From contig JAFGWI010000033.1 of NCBI GenBank assembly GCA_016937215.1, positions 18,479 through 82,478 of the forward strand: DNA of 64,000 nucleotides, read 5' to 3'. The stretch's first letter is position 1; each line of letters begins with the position of its first letter. Origin of the DNA: Spirochaetales bacterium (GTDB taxonomy: Bacteria; Spirochaetota; Spirochaetia; SZUA-6; JAFGRV01). Positions 1-9,334 of this stretch are shown one piece after another. The translations under genes and the position numbers were made by a program. The notes under the pieces were generated by a model, which was given only the letters and a program-made list of their open reading frames with translations, was not told the DNA's origin and did not search any database.

Positions 1-32
1 CTGCGGGGTTTTCGCTGCAATCCCTAACGCGG
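1..32 (+). repeat. Family A repeat, 3' end only (copy A1)
   Basis: The window opens inside a copy of the dispersed family A element. The conserved 3' terminus CAATCCCTAACGC lies at 18-30. The rest of the element would lie before the window, so only the end can be seen. Confidence 0.6.
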
Positions 33-494
33 TAAAAGCTGAAAAATGAATTAGCTAAACAAATACATCCATATTATCATTGTCTTGATTTTACGTAATA
101 TCATAGTTTAATCATGCAAAATCATTAGATCGAAAGCCCTTATACAAATATTATAGCCAACCTTAATGAATAAAAAAACAAAGCCTTTTTCTTTATCTTT
201 TGGAAAAGTAAAAATATAGCTTCCTTTAAAATAAATGTCTAAAACCTCAAAGAAATTGAACTAATCCCATAAAACAAAGAAACATCTCGCATTCAGCAAT
301 GAATTAAGGTAATATTAATATTATTTAGACTTAAAGAATTGTGATTTTAGTACAAAAAGCAGAATAATTGCAGCTCGTTAAAAAAAATATATAGGGTGCC
401 TCAGCCCCACAAAATGCGAATTATGTGTTGATGTGAATAATAGAAAACACTCATTTCTGAATTTATAGTTTTATAATAAATAGACAATCAGATT
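33..494. other. AT-rich intergenic region, no gene seen
   Basis: This AT-rich stretch follows the family A remnant and precedes the 3' end of the LuxR-type gene. I see no convincing ORF with a ribosome-binding site, no clear terminator and no repeat other than the edge copy. Confidence 0.5.
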
Positions 495-1193
495 TCAAAG
501 GTATTTAACTGCCCACAGGGCTGCTTGAAGACGATTTTTGACCTTGATTTTTTTATAAATGTTATACAAATGTGTTTTAACAGTATTAGGTGTAATAAAC
601 ATTTTGTCGGCTATTTCCTCATTATTCACACCAAGTGAAATCATTTGCAAAATTTCAATTTCCCGTTCAGTAAGATTGGTTTGCTTTTGAATATAGAATA
701 TTTTTTGCTTAAAGCCGTTAAAGGCACATTTTAATAAAATATCTCTAGCAACCCAAAATTCCCCCTTTATCACTGTTTGGACACCACGTAGAAACAAATT
801 TAACTTATCGTCGGTATAAAAAAACCCCTTAATTTTTTTTCCTAAAGCTTTGTGCTCCAAACCTGATCCGATATGTAAATTAAACAATGCCAAAATAAAT
901 GAATCATCATCTGGAGTATTTGTTGAGATAAATTTAATGACATATTCAAAACTGGCATCTCTATTATTGATTAAAAAGAGCTTTTTTTTATAGTTTTTAA
1001 CTAAATCATAGTTTAAATTGCCAATATCCTGTAATAAATCACATTGACAATTAAATTCCTTTGAAACCACATATTGAATCAATTCATTTTTTAGATTTGG
1101 CGAGCCTAAGACAAATGATATTAGCTCCTTTTGCCCCATGCCCTCTTTGGTATTCAAAATCGACTTGGAATTACCGAGCTTAAAATCTGACAA
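495..1193 (-). CDS. CsgD/VpsT-like LuxR-family transcriptional regulator
   Basis: This 232-residue protein ends in a LuxR-type helix-turn-helix (about residues 174-232) with NTVKTHLYNIYKKIKVKNR, very like the HTH of CsgD. The N-terminal part has the receiver-like layout of CsgD/VpsT, and a GEFWVAR segment lies where VpsT carries its c-di-GMP-binding W-x-x-R motif; c-di-GMP binding here is inference only. The start is TTG at 1191-1193, preceded by AAGGGG at good spacing; an in-frame ATG (residue 19) is the alternative. The gene sits just downstream of wza/wzz-type export genes on the same strand. Since CsgD and VpsT control biofilm matrix genes, it probably regulates exopolysaccharide production. 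A duplicated hairpin element lies in its upstream region. Confidence 0.82.
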   Translation of the reverse strand: MSDFKLGNSKSILNTKEGMGQKELISFVLGSPNLKNELIQYVVSKEFNCQCDLLQDIGNLNYDLVKNYKKKLFLINNRDASFEYVIKFISTNTPDDDSFILALFNLHIGSGLEHKALGKKIKGFFYTDDKLNLFLRGVQTVIKGEFWVARDILLKCAFNGFKQKIFYIQKQTNLTEREIEILQMISLGVNNEEIADKMFITPNTVKTHLYNIYKKIKVKNRLQAALWAVKYL

Positions 1194-1251
1194 AAAATAC
1201 CCCTTTTTCGTTCAATATAAAATCATTATCGTAAAAAAATGTTGAAAATAT

Positions 1252-1565
1252 TAGAGCTAATTGCAATAGTCCTGACATAGTCATTAGCGGGCAATTGCAA
1301 ATGGATAACTTGTCCGCAATCTTCATGATTCTTGCCAAACCTCAGCATTGCAAGAGCCTTATTAATAAATAAGAATTAATTATAGGCAAACAAAATTAGT
1401 TTAGCAAGAAAAATAATGCTTCAGAACAAAGCTAATCGCAAAAGTCCTGACATTAACAAATAGCCTCAAAGATATAACTATTTATCCAGTAAAAAAATAA
1501 TTTATCCGAAATCCTTAAAACTTTTACAAAACCTCAGTTTTGTAAAAGCCTCTTAACTCTAAATA
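1252..1565 (-). repeat. Two-copy element with covarying hairpin upstream of the CsgD-like gene
   Basis: Two diverged copies, about 1252-1378 and 1427-1558, share the order AGCTAAT-YGCAA-AGTCCTGACA, a variable middle, ATCCGAAAT/GTCCGCAAT, then a hairpin around CCTCAG. In the second copy the hairpin is a perfect 12-bp stem (1521-1532 with 1537-1548). In the first it is TCTTGC (1330-1335) with GCAAGA (1350-1355). The stems differ in sequence but keep their pairing, which suggests a structured RNA or leader on the minus strand before the regulator. No ORF is seen in the 551-bp gap between 1193 and 1745. Confidence 0.5.
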
Positions 1566-1744
1566 ATATAACAAATTCCCTAAATTCACTGCAAAATATG
1601 GGCAAGATTGTTTAAAAACAATATAAATTATATCAATCTATGGTTCTAATACCCCCCACAAAAAAGCACAATTAACTTAGCTTTAAATCTCAGATTACTT
1701 ATTAATTCAAAAAGCAATCTTAATTTTATTCCATCATTCAATTA

Positions 1745-3235
1745 TCAATCAGTAGAATTTCCAAACAAATTAACAAAAGCAATTACAGTTGTAATCATGG
1801 CTAAAATAGAAGTTATGACAGGCGCATATTCACCAAAACTGAAAGAAAAAGAATTTTTCAATACGATAATAGTATCACCTGCTTCAATCACATCTTCAGG
1901 GCTTTTATTTTTTCCATCCTTACCTCGCACTACAAATTGAAAATTAGTATTCAATTCTGTATCAATTCCTCCTGCTTGAATAATATAATACATGGCCGTT
2001 TTTCCCCGGACATAGGAAAACACACCTTCAGAATAAACAGCGCCAATAACATTAACCCTAAATTCAATTTCAGGAATGACAATTATGTCAAATGGGTGTA
2101 ACAACCGGTCTTTTTCACTGCTATATTGAAACAATAAAGAAGCACAATCAACATAATGGAGCTCTGTTGAATTTTCCTCGATTATGTAAACCGATTTCAG
2201 ATCTGCATAGGTGGATATTCTAGAAATATTATTCTGAAGCACATCATATAAAGTAATACCAGGATTAAATGAATAGGATATCCTATTTACTTGATTTTGA
2301 AGAGTATTTAATTCATCAATTTCATCTGTTTGCTGAGAAGAAATGGCTCCTTCAATATATACAACCTTTTGAATACGCGAAACAGAAAAAAGCTCAATAA
2401 TATCACCATTTTTTGGAATATAATTTGCGAAATCGGATTTGTTTTCACTATCCAAATAAGTAATATTATAATCATCCAGAGTATTATGAGTAATTTTGAT
2501 ACGCTTCAAATTAGCATCTTCAGTAAAACCTCTTCCATAATAATTAATTACTTTAATCAAAGAATCATCAGATAAAATTTGATATTCACCTGGCCTGTGA
2601 ACCTGCCCCACTAATCGAATATTTTTTACACTCTTATCAACATGTATGATATCACCTGGTTTCAACAAAGGATCTTGATCCAAATCCCCTTCAAATATTG
2701 ATTTGTACAAATCAAATTGCTCGATCTCACCAGAGGAGTGATGAATCTGAATGTTTCTTATTGAGGAATAGGATTGAAGCAGTCCACTAATTGCTTGGCT
2801 CAATCGGGTTAACCCCCACACTGTAATACGTTGAGACATATCAAGCTCACCTACAATAAAAACCTGAAAAATTCCTACCGACTCAATGGATACAAAAGGA
2901 ATGCTACCCGGATAAGCATCAATAACTTTAGCTTCAATTTCTTTCTTTAATTCAGGAAAACTTTTATTATAGCCGTTAATATGGCCAAAAACATTCAATT
3001 CAACATTATAGTCGCTTTCCACAACAATCTCGTAAGTAGCTAATGTTCCAGCAGATAAATAAGATAATTGATAAACATCACCTGGTGTTACTGGGTATTC
3101 AATGGTTGATATGGCTAATTGTAGCCGGTCATGCTCCAATGCATACCTGTCATTACCAAGGAAAACAGGCAATTCTTGGGAAAAAACCGTAAAAAGCAAA
3201 TTTATAAAAAACAATAAAAAAATGAATTTCTTCAT
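1745..3235 (-). CDS. Wza-like polysaccharide export protein (SLBB family)
   Basis: This 496-residue protein starts with a clear signal peptide (residues 1-19, ending ...TVFSQ). A poly_export-type beta region with VTPGDVYQLSYLSAGT follows, then a second DPLLKPGDIIHVD block followed by NIRLVGQVHRPGEY, and a later VNVIGAVYSEGVFSY block; these are typical SLBB repeats. A hydrophobic segment near the C-terminus (about residues 472-490) could be a membrane helix. In the family such proteins form the periplasmic/outer-membrane channel for capsule or exopolysaccharide export. It begins 3 bases after the stop of the Wzz-type gene, so the two form an operon. No flippase, polymerase or glycosyltransferase lies in the window. 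Confidence 0.85.
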   Translation of the reverse strand: MKKFIFLLFFINLLFTVFSQELPVFLGNDRYALEHDRLQLAISTIEYPVTPGDVYQLSYLSAGTLATYEIVVESDYNVELNVFGHINGYNKSFPELKKEIEAKVIDAYPGSIPFVSIESVGIFQVFIVGELDMSQRITVWGLTRLSQAISGLLQSYSSIRNIQIHHSSGEIEQFDLYKSIFEGDLDQDPLLKPGDIIHVDKSVKNIRLVGQVHRPGEYQILSDDSLIKVINYYGRGFTEDANLKRIKITHNTLDDYNITYLDSENKSDFANYIPKNGDIIELFSVSRIQKVVYIEGAISSQQTDEIDELNTLQNQVNRISYSFNPGITLYDVLQNNISRISTYADLKSVYIIEENSTELHYVDCASLLFQYSSEKDRLLHPFDIIVIPEIEFRVNVIGAVYSEGVFSYVRGKTAMYYIIQAGGIDTELNTNFQFVVRGKDGKNKSPEDVIEAGDTIIVLKNSFSFSFGEYAPVITSILAMITTVIAFVNLFGNSTD

Positions 3236-3238
3236 AAA

Positions 3239-4447
3239 CTAAAATTCCTTCTTTCTCTTTATCCTGTCTACAAGATTACGAATGTAATAACTGATCAGCA
3301 CAATCAACGAAGACAGCACAAAAACAATCGCAATACCCGCAACAATGATCAGCGAACGTGAAGGGGCGTCCCGTTCATCTGGGGTTTCAGCCCATTCTAT
3401 GATATTAAAAACGTTTTCAGATTCTACAGACAGTTTTACAAGCTCATATTGCTCTGAAAGATGTTGATAAATAGCTCTCTGAATATCAAGATTCAAGTTC
3501 ATTCGGTTGAATTCCAAGGCCAAATCAGGAAGTTGATTCATGGAAGGAATTTTATCTCCTAATGAAGAACCTGATTCAATCTCGCGTATGGATGTAATCA
3601 GATTATCTCTTTCGCTTTTCAGACGGCGCAAATTGGGATCTTCGATTTTTGAAAACTCTTCGTAATTTTTAATTTGCAACTCAATAATTATCAGATTGGA
3701 TCTTAATTCCGACAACATACCCGTCTGAAAACTTGCCAGATCCTGAATCGAAAAAACACCGTAGGTTTTCTGAAAATTTTTAATCTGCACTTCATATTCA
3801 GCAATTTTGGGAAATACCTCTGTTAGTTTCTTCTCCAACAAATTTTTATATTTTTGCCTTTGTGATAATCCATATTCAGAAAACCAAGTGTCCAGTTCCT
3901 CAACAACAATATTCGCCATGACCTTTGATCTTTCTGGCTGGATATCAAGAAAACTGATTATCAGTGTTCTAAAATTGGGATCGTAGGACACTTCAATTTT
4001 TGAAGATAAGAATTGACGAAGATCTGTTTGAGAAGCTTTGGGGTCCAGGTTGTTTTCAAAGGATTCCTTGAAAATATCCTTTTTTATAATTCTATCCAAA
4101 AACCCTCTTGTTCTAATTATTCCGAGAGCTGTAACACCAAAATCAACCGCTGTATCATCATTTGTAAAAGGTTGTTCGGCGCCAATCGCTGAATAAACGC
4201 TTGACTGAGATTCATTTCCTGAAATCAGTATCAAACAATTGGCACGATAGATATTAGGCAAAGGGCTTTGTTCTGGTGGTAACTGCATGGATATATACAT
4301 AAAAACCGATAGCAAAACCCCGACAACAACAGTCGGGATAATAATAAACCATTTTTTAGTGAATAAAATATTTAAAAAATACAAAAGGCCTTCGATTAAG
4401 CCTCTTTCATTACTAGTTTCGTTAAGATTTTGATCACTCATAGGCAA
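3239..4447 (-). CDS. Wzz-type polysaccharide co-polymerase / chain-length determinant
   Basis: This protein of about 402 residues has one membrane helix near the N-terminus (about residues 33-54), a long periplasmic coiled-coil-rich region and a second helix near the C-terminus (about 367-391). That is the two-helix topology of Wzz/PCP proteins. No C-terminal tyrosine-kinase domain is present, so it resembles PCP-2a proteins lacking the kinase. The start may be TTG at 4445-4447, with AGGA at suitable spacing, or ATG two codons later (4439-4441). It is the first gene of a two-gene unit with the Wza-like exporter. The window does not show what sugar is exported. Confidence 0.82.
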   Translation of the reverse strand: MPMSDQNLNETSNERGLIEGLLYFLNILFTKKWFIIIPTVVVGVLLSVFMYISMQLPPEQSPLPNIYRANCLILISGNESQSSVYSAIGAEQPFTNDDTAVDFGVTALGIIRTRGFLDRIIKKDIFKESFENNLDPKASQTDLRQFLSSKIEVSYDPNFRTLIISFLDIQPERSKVMANIVVEELDTWFSEYGLSQRQKYKNLLEKKLTEVFPKIAEYEVQIKNFQKTYGVFSIQDLASFQTGMLSELRSNLIIIELQIKNYEEFSKIEDPNLRRLKSERDNLITSIREIESGSSLGDKIPSMNQLPDLALEFNRMNLNLDIQRAIYQHLSEQYELVKLSVESENVFNIIEWAETPDERDAPSRSLIIVAGIAIVFVLSSLIVLISYYIRNLVDRIKRKKEF

Positions 4448-4591
4448 AAGCTTATCCTAATTATGTAGAAAAGTAAAGTATGGTATCATCAGGGTCTTTA
4501 AATCTCAATCTGAATTTTCATAATCAGCGGCTTGTAATTGGTTCCAGACAACAACTTGACACAAGCCATCACAGTTGTTATTTAATTAAAC

Positions 4592-5116
4592 ATGATAAGC
4601 ATTCAAGACCTTACAATCTGGCTGACAAGCTTCCACATCCCCATTCTAGTCGCCCTGATTCTGATACCTATAGCAGCGTTTTTAAACGGGCAGGTCTTCA
4701 TTAAAGGGCTTAAAAAAAACAAAGGGGGTGCTGTTATTTATTCCATTCTCACTTATCTCACAGTTATTCCCGGAATTTGCGCCAGTATTACCATAGCTTA
4801 TTTGCTGTTTTTTACTCGCGTCAATCTTGTACAGCAACTGGATGTGATTATCCACATCGGCCCGGTTTTGTCCATGATCGCGACTCTAACCATCACAGGG
4901 CATTTCATGGATTTTGCCATTATCCCCGGATTTCACCGTTTAAGCGGATTAATGCTGGTTACTGGCGCCAGTTTTGTTTTTGTGCTCATTTTGCACCGCA
5001 TGCGTATTCTCATCGGTTTTTTTGCCGGCGCCGAGGTTTTGGCCATCATATTTATTGTTGTTTTTTTGCTCTTCAAATTCGGCTGGGAAAATTTGATCGG
5101 CAAAAAAAGGAAATAA
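4592..5116 (+). CDS. Multi-pass membrane protein of unknown function
   Basis: This is a 174-residue, very hydrophobic protein with about five predicted membrane helices (around residues 15-35, 45-70, 85-105, 115-135 and 140-163) and a basic cytoplasmic tail ending GKKRK. I do not recognise the family and see no catalytic motif. The start is ATG at 4592; no strong ribosome-binding site is visible. It stands alone between the divergent exopolysaccharide genes and the convergent MBL/cNMP gene. A GC-rich family C repeat follows directly and may act as its terminator. Confidence 0.65.
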   Translation: MISIQDLTIWLTSFHIPILVALILIPIAAFLNGQVFIKGLKKNKGGAVIYSILTYLTVIPGICASITIAYLLFFTRVNLVQQLDVIIHIGPVLSMIATLTITGHFMDFAIIPGFHRLSGLMLVTGASFVFVLILHRMRILIGFFAGAEVLAIIFIVVFLLFKFGWENLIGKKRK

Positions 5117-5143
5117 ACAAAAGCTCCCTGTACAAAACAGACG

Positions 5144-5216
5144 AAGGGGGTGGCGGAAGCTGCGCTGGAGCCAGGGGGGAGACGCTCCGGACTTCCTGAA
5201 GTCCAGGATCCCCCCT
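5144..5216 (+). repeat. Family C GC-rich hairpin repeat (copy C1)
   Basis: The stretch reads GGGGGTGGCGGA, a short hairpin, GGAGCCAGGGGGGAGAC, then a second hairpin GGACTTC/GAAGTCC and a closing CCCCCC run. The blocks GGGGG-x-x-GCGGA and GGAGC-x-AGGGGGGAGAC recur at 28.8 kb with different hairpin arms. It lies right after the membrane-protein gene. Confidence 0.55.
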
Positions 5217-5268
5217 CATATGGAAATATCACTGCATTAAAGTAAAACCTATAAAGCCTATGTAAAAA

Positions 5269-7467
5269 CTAAAGGCCGGCTGAGGCCCCAAAGGCTTTTA
5301 TACGCTTTTCATAGGATTCCAGAAGCTTCCATTCGATGATCGGTATATGCTCGAGCACGGAACCGGGAATCTGATAAACCTTGGTGGTCTCAATAACCCG
5401 GGCGCGAAAAATATGGGCAGATTTCAGCAAAATATTCTCTTCGCCGAAAAAACTGCCTCGGCTGATTTTTTCAAAAGCCTGGTCCTCAAAGACAATTTCC
5501 ACCTGTCCACGCTTGATCAGATAAAGCTTGGGGTCATTGGGATCCAGCTCTTCGCCGGCTTCGTAGACACGAGTATCCATAAGCAGGGCAATTTTATTGA
5601 GGATTCTGCTTGAAATCAATTCTCCGAAAAGCCAGGTTCCCTCAAGAAACCAGATGTTTTTATGAAATTTCACAATATCCTGAAAATTGTAATTGCGATT
5701 GATAAAGCGGACATAAAGCTCTGCCGGGATTTTAAGGACTTTCACGTAACTCTTGGCCCTATAGGTAATTTCGGAAGCTGTTTCCGTTAATCCTGAATAT
5801 TCGCCAAGCATGGAACCGGCTGAGAGAACATGATTGATATGGTTTTCCGCGTCGATCAGCTCCACAACCCCGTTCAAAAGCAAATAGATATGTTTATTCT
5901 GCTCGCTTTTCCGGATAATGTTCATACCCACGTTAAAATCCAGGCATTCGCAATTGAGCAGCATGGCAAGATCATGACTCGGGGCTTTTGGAAAAAAACT
6001 CCGCAAAAATCGGGAGGCCGATTGCATGGAATAATCCTGATGTGCCGGAATCAGGATATCGATGGCGCCGAAAGTGGCGTTTGAACCGATCTCCTTTTCC
6101 TTGGGGGACAATTCCCTGTCAATGTGAGCCAGAATAATCTTCGGCGATTTGTCTTCAATAAAATCCAGAGCAGAGCCGTGAATCATGCCCCCTCCGGAAT
6201 CGATTTTCTTGAGATTCACAAAGGCATTATAAATATCCCGGGTGCGGTAGAAAACCCGCGGATGCACTCCTTTAGGATTCTCCTTGGAGCGCACCATTTT
6301 TTTTAAGCCATCCAATGAAATAATGTCCGCCAGGTGACCATATTTTTTATAGCCCCCTTCCCAGAAGGTTCGAAAGAAAAAGGCATTGTTTTCCACCGGA
6401 TGGGGTGTAAAAACAGGCATAACCTCGAGCCCTTCAATATTGTTCCATTTGTTAAACTCCAGATCACAGACTTCAAAGTATTTGCTGAAACTGGATTCAG
6501 GAAAACCCATGAGGGCTGATAATTTTTTGGTTACGCTTGAACGCACCAAAGGAGTAGCATAATACTTTATCATGTGGTCGGAACGCACCAGGGTTGTTAA
6601 GCCGGCAAAATGGTCATCATGAGCATGGGTATGAAAAACACCCTCTATTTCGTTGATACTGATGCCAAGGGCAACCAAAGTGGCAGTAATATTAGGTCCT
6701 GTATCAATCAAATAAATCTTGCCTTGAAACACCAGGATGCTGGCCATACAGGGGTTATTAATGTCCCAACCATTTCCTTCTCCCGTATGAATCACAGAAA
6801 AATATTCACGCTTGATACGGTGGAAATCGAGGCGCACCGCAGGCTTGTATTCTTCGCTGGGTTCCAGGTTCATATCCACATCAATGATCTTGCCGGCGCA
6901 ATTAAAGCGGTATTTATTCAGACCCAATCGTTCAAGTTTAACTCCGTTGCGAAGCTCCACAGGGTCGGTTTCGATCACGCGAAAATCGAGAAGCTCTTCG
7001 GTTTTTTTAATTTTACCAAAGGCAAAGGCCCGCTTGAGCTTCAGAATATCCCTGGCCATTTCCTGGGTCACCCCGGTTGCCAGAAGCTCCTTTTCCGAAA
7101 GCAGCCCATAGGTCCCGCGGTAAATATACTGACTCTGAGCCATTACCTGATTGGGAATTCCTGCCAGAATGGGTTTTACCCCCCGGTTATTGGGGTGCCC
7201 GGGAATCAACATTCCCTGGCGGTAAAACATCTGTAGCACAGGGAATTCAGCCAAATTCGAAAAACTGCCGTTTTGGACCGATACATCAGAAAGCAGAATC
7301 GCGTTAGGACCAGTTTCATAGGTGTAGCCATCGGTTTCCCGGGCCACAATCAAACCCCTCAGCATCAAATGCTTCACCACATCAGCCGGACAACCGCAAA
7401 GCACAAAAAGCCCGGCTTCGGGCATAGAGAGATAATACACACCATTGGTTACCTTAATTTTTTCCAT
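5269..7467 (-). CDS. Metallo-beta-lactamase-fold protein fused to two cyclic-nucleotide-binding domains
   Basis: This 732-residue protein has a unique N-terminal region (1-215) and then an MBL-fold domain with the metal-binding motif HTHAHDDH at 279-286, preceded by the conserved beta-strand YLIDTGPN. Two CRP-type cyclic-nucleotide-binding domains follow, about 505-595 (LLNGVVELID...GSMLGEYSGL) and 620-715 (LIKRGQVEIVF...GSFFGEENILL). MBL-fold proteins hydrolyse a wide range of substrates, and the cNMP domains suggest allosteric control; substrate and ligand cannot be read from the sequence. There is no membrane segment or signal peptide, so it should be cytoplasmic. It is transcribed alone and converges on the membrane-protein gene. 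Confidence 0.85.
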   Translation of the reverse strand: MEKIKVTNGVYYLSMPEAGLFVLCGCPADVVKHLMLRGLIVARETDGYTYETGPNAILLSDVSVQNGSFSNLAEFPVLQMFYRQGMLIPGHPNNRGVKPILAGIPNQVMAQSQYIYRGTYGLLSEKELLATGVTQEMARDILKLKRAFAFGKIKKTEELLDFRVIETDPVELRNGVKLERLGLNKYRFNCAGKIIDVDMNLEPSEEYKPAVRLDFHRIKREYFSVIHTGEGNGWDINNPCMASILVFQGKIYLIDTGPNITATLVALGISINEIEGVFHTHAHDDHFAGLTTLVRSDHMIKYYATPLVRSSVTKKLSALMGFPESSFSKYFEVCDLEFNKWNNIEGLEVMPVFTPHPVENNAFFFRTFWEGGYKKYGHLADIISLDGLKKMVRSKENPKGVHPRVFYRTRDIYNAFVNLKKIDSGGGMIHGSALDFIEDKSPKIILAHIDRELSPKEKEIGSNATFGAIDILIPAHQDYSMQSASRFLRSFFPKAPSHDLAMLLNCECLDFNVGMNIIRKSEQNKHIYLLLNGVVELIDAENHINHVLSAGSMLGEYSGLTETASEITYRAKSYVKVLKIPAELYVRFINRNYNFQDIVKFHKNIWFLEGTWLFGELISSRILNKIALLMDTRVYEAGEELDPNDPKLYLIKRGQVEIVFEDQAFEKISRGSFFGEENILLKSAHIFRARVIETTKVYQIPGSVLEHIPIIEWKLLESYEKRIKAFGASAGL

Positions 7468-7828
7468 AACACCGGCCTATACACAAATAATACTTCATTA
7501 TTTTGCTACTTCCACTATATTTTTTGGCTGTTTCCCCGGACAAAAAATAAGGGTCCTCTGATTCCATTATCGGGCAGAAAAACCATAAAAACCACTAAAA
7601 AGCAGCAATTCCTGGTCTCATTACTTCTTCGTTAACATGCCCAATAATGCTTATTTTATTTAATTATTTATAGTGTCAGGAATTGCCATAGCCAACACTT
7701 CGGCCGCATGCAATTTCCGGTAACTTTTTCACTATTTTTTGTACAATAACTGAAAAACACAATATCCTATATTATAAACAGACAAGGTTGTTACCGGAAA
7801 TTGCTGACCAAAATAATTTACACGGCTG
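7468..7828. other. Intergenic region, no gene seen
   Basis: An AT-rich 5' region of the MBL/cNMP gene, running up to the family A repeat that begins near 7829. No ORF with a ribosome-binding site and no clear regulatory motif were found. Confidence 0.5.
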
Positions 7829-7953
7829 GTCCGGGGCCGGGCTTTTCCGCAGCTCCGCTTTTGCTCCGACCAAAGCTTTCGCGAAAAAAGCGCGAAAGCT
7901 TTGTTGCTTTGCTTTTTTTGAAAAAAAAGCAAAGCCTGCTCCAATCCCTAACA
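7829..7953 (+). repeat. Family A folded repeat, 5' truncated (copy A2)
   Basis: It begins with the family core CCGGGCTTTT...GCTCCG. Hairpin 1 follows (arms 7871-7883 and 7891-7903, 13 bp perfect), then hairpin 2 (arms 7906-7919 and 7921-7935) and the conserved end GCTCCAATCCCTAAC. The usual GGGCGTT start is missing. Confidence 0.75.
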
Positions 7954-8071
7954 GTTGCTAAACCACCGTCAAATATTGTAAAAAAATATCAATAAATATT
8001 GCTTATCTGCTGATGTTTTCACAATTCTGTGATATTATTTAAAACAATTATTTATGAAAAGGGAGAAAAAA

Positions 8072-8329
8072 ATGAATAAAAAAATTGCACTAATCCTTTT
8101 AATCGTTATTGCAGGCCTATTTATGGTATCATCATTACATGCCACTGATCTAAGTTCAACCATAAAAAAAATTGAATCTGATCAGGAAACAATAAGAAAC
8201 GCGCGAACCAGCGCGAGTACGGCCTTCCAGAATTTTGACCAGAAAGCAAATCAGTTATATAATTTACTTTCAACTGTCCTGAAAACGATGAAAGAAATGA
8301 GATCTGGTACAATACGAAACATGTTATAA
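8072..8329 (+). CDS. Small exported protein of unknown function
   Basis: This 85-residue protein starts at ATG 8072. The start is set by the AAGGGAG ribosome-binding site at 8057-8063, which rules out the upstream in-frame ATG at 8054. Residues 1-24 form a signal peptide (MNKKIALILLIVIAGLFMVSS, then LHA). The mature part is short, polar and probably helical (KKIESDQETIRNARTSASTA). I do not recognise a family. It is likely periplasmic and transcribed alone, with a strong stem-loop 18 bases after the stop. Confidence 0.6.
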   Translation: MNKKIALILLIVIAGLFMVSSLHATDLSSTIKKIESDQETIRNARTSASTAFQNFDQKANQLYNLLSTVLKTMKEMRSGTIRNML

Positions 8330-8346
8330 TTTTTGATTATACCCTT

Positions 8347-8383
8347 CTTCAGCCAGGGCACTGTGACCTATCCCTGGCTGAAG
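8347..8383 (+). terminator. Stem-loop after the small exported-protein gene
   Basis: A perfect 12-bp stem, CTTCAGCCAGGG (8347-8358) with CCCTGGCTGAAG (8372-8383), with a 13-base loop. There is no T-run directly after it, so it may stabilise the 3' end rather than terminate on its own. Confidence 0.55.
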
Positions 8384-8535
8384 GATCATTTATCCACTGA
8401 AAACCATCGATACTATTGCCCGGCACAATTTTATAATAATTCCAGGCTATAGTTCCTTTTGTATTTGCAAATATCATGGTTCACATTTGGAATTGTAGTC
8501 TTGCCTATTTCACGATTTAACGGCATGATGTGATC

Positions 8536-9252
8536 ATGATTAAAGCAGTTATCTTCGACAAAGACGGAACCATTATCAATTTTGATTCATTCTGGGTGGG
8601 AATAACCCGGAGCGTGATCCACGATTTACTGGATAACCAGGGTTTGGAAAAAAATGTCATAGACCGATGGCTCGAGGTTGTAGGAATTCACGGCGAAGTG
8701 ATAGACCCTCACGGCATTTTGGCTGCCCAAACCGGTCACGACGCGGCTAAAGCCTGGTACAACCTGATAGAGAACCCGAGCATGGATTTCACCTCTTTTG
8801 CTGAATTCACAGTCAGCCGCTTTGATCACCACAGCATTAACCAGAAGCACGAAACCCATCTTTTTCCCGGCCTTAAGCAAGCTATAGCGCAATTAAAGGC
8901 GCGGAACATGATCATAGGCGTGGTTACAGCCGACACTTTTCCATCCACCCGGGCCGCTTTGAAAAACACAGGGCTCATCGATTTTGTGGATTATATCGGC
9001 GCTGATGACGGGCACAGCCCTATCAAACCCCATCCCTTTTGGGGCGAAAAATTTTGCAGGCAATTCTTTCTTTCGCCAGAAGAAGTCATTATGGTAGGCG
9101 ACACACCCACGGACATGCAATTTGCCAAAAACTGCGGTTTTTATGCCATTGGGGTGTCCTCAGGCACATCGGGCGATTCATTACTGGCCCCATTGGCTGA
9201 TGAAATATTGCCTTGGGCAGCGGAAATATTGAAAAGCAAGGTGCTTGCCTAA
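8536..9252 (+). CDS. HAD-superfamily phosphatase (phosphoglycolate-phosphatase-like)
   Basis: This protein of about 238 residues has all four HAD motifs: motif I near the N-terminus (FDKDGT, the D-x-D nucleophile pair), motif II threonine in VVTADTFPSTRAAL, motif III lysine in SPIKPHPFWG, and motif IV MVGDTPTDMQFAKNCG. The helical cap lies between motifs I and II, as in the Gph/beta-phosphoglucomutase subfamily. It should dephosphorylate a small phosphorylated metabolite; the exact substrate is not evident. Start codons GTG (8530) and ATG (8536) are both possible and neither has a strong ribosome-binding site. It stands alone. Confidence 0.82.
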   Translation: MIKAVIFDKDGTIINFDSFWVGITRSVIHDLLDNQGLEKNVIDRWLEVVGIHGEVIDPHGILAAQTGHDAAKAWYNLIENPSMDFTSFAEFTVSRFDHHSINQKHETHLFPGLKQAIAQLKARNMIIGVVTADTFPSTRAALKNTGLIDFVDYIGADDGHSPIKPHPFWGEKFCRQFFLSPEEVIMVGDTPTDMQFAKNCGFYAIGVSSGTSGDSLLAPLADEILPWAAEILKSKVLA

Positions 9253-9334
9253 CCCTCTTCAGACTTTTTGCCTAGGTATTTTTAAACAGACCCCTATTTT
9301 ATCCACAACCAGAACAATTCTCCCTTTATTGAAT

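Noticed and set aside
8019..8032. Inverted repeat TCACA-ATTC-TGTGA as a CRP site
   Set aside because: The half-sites are in the wrong order and spacing for CRP (TGTGA-N6-TCACA). A single occurrence gives no support.
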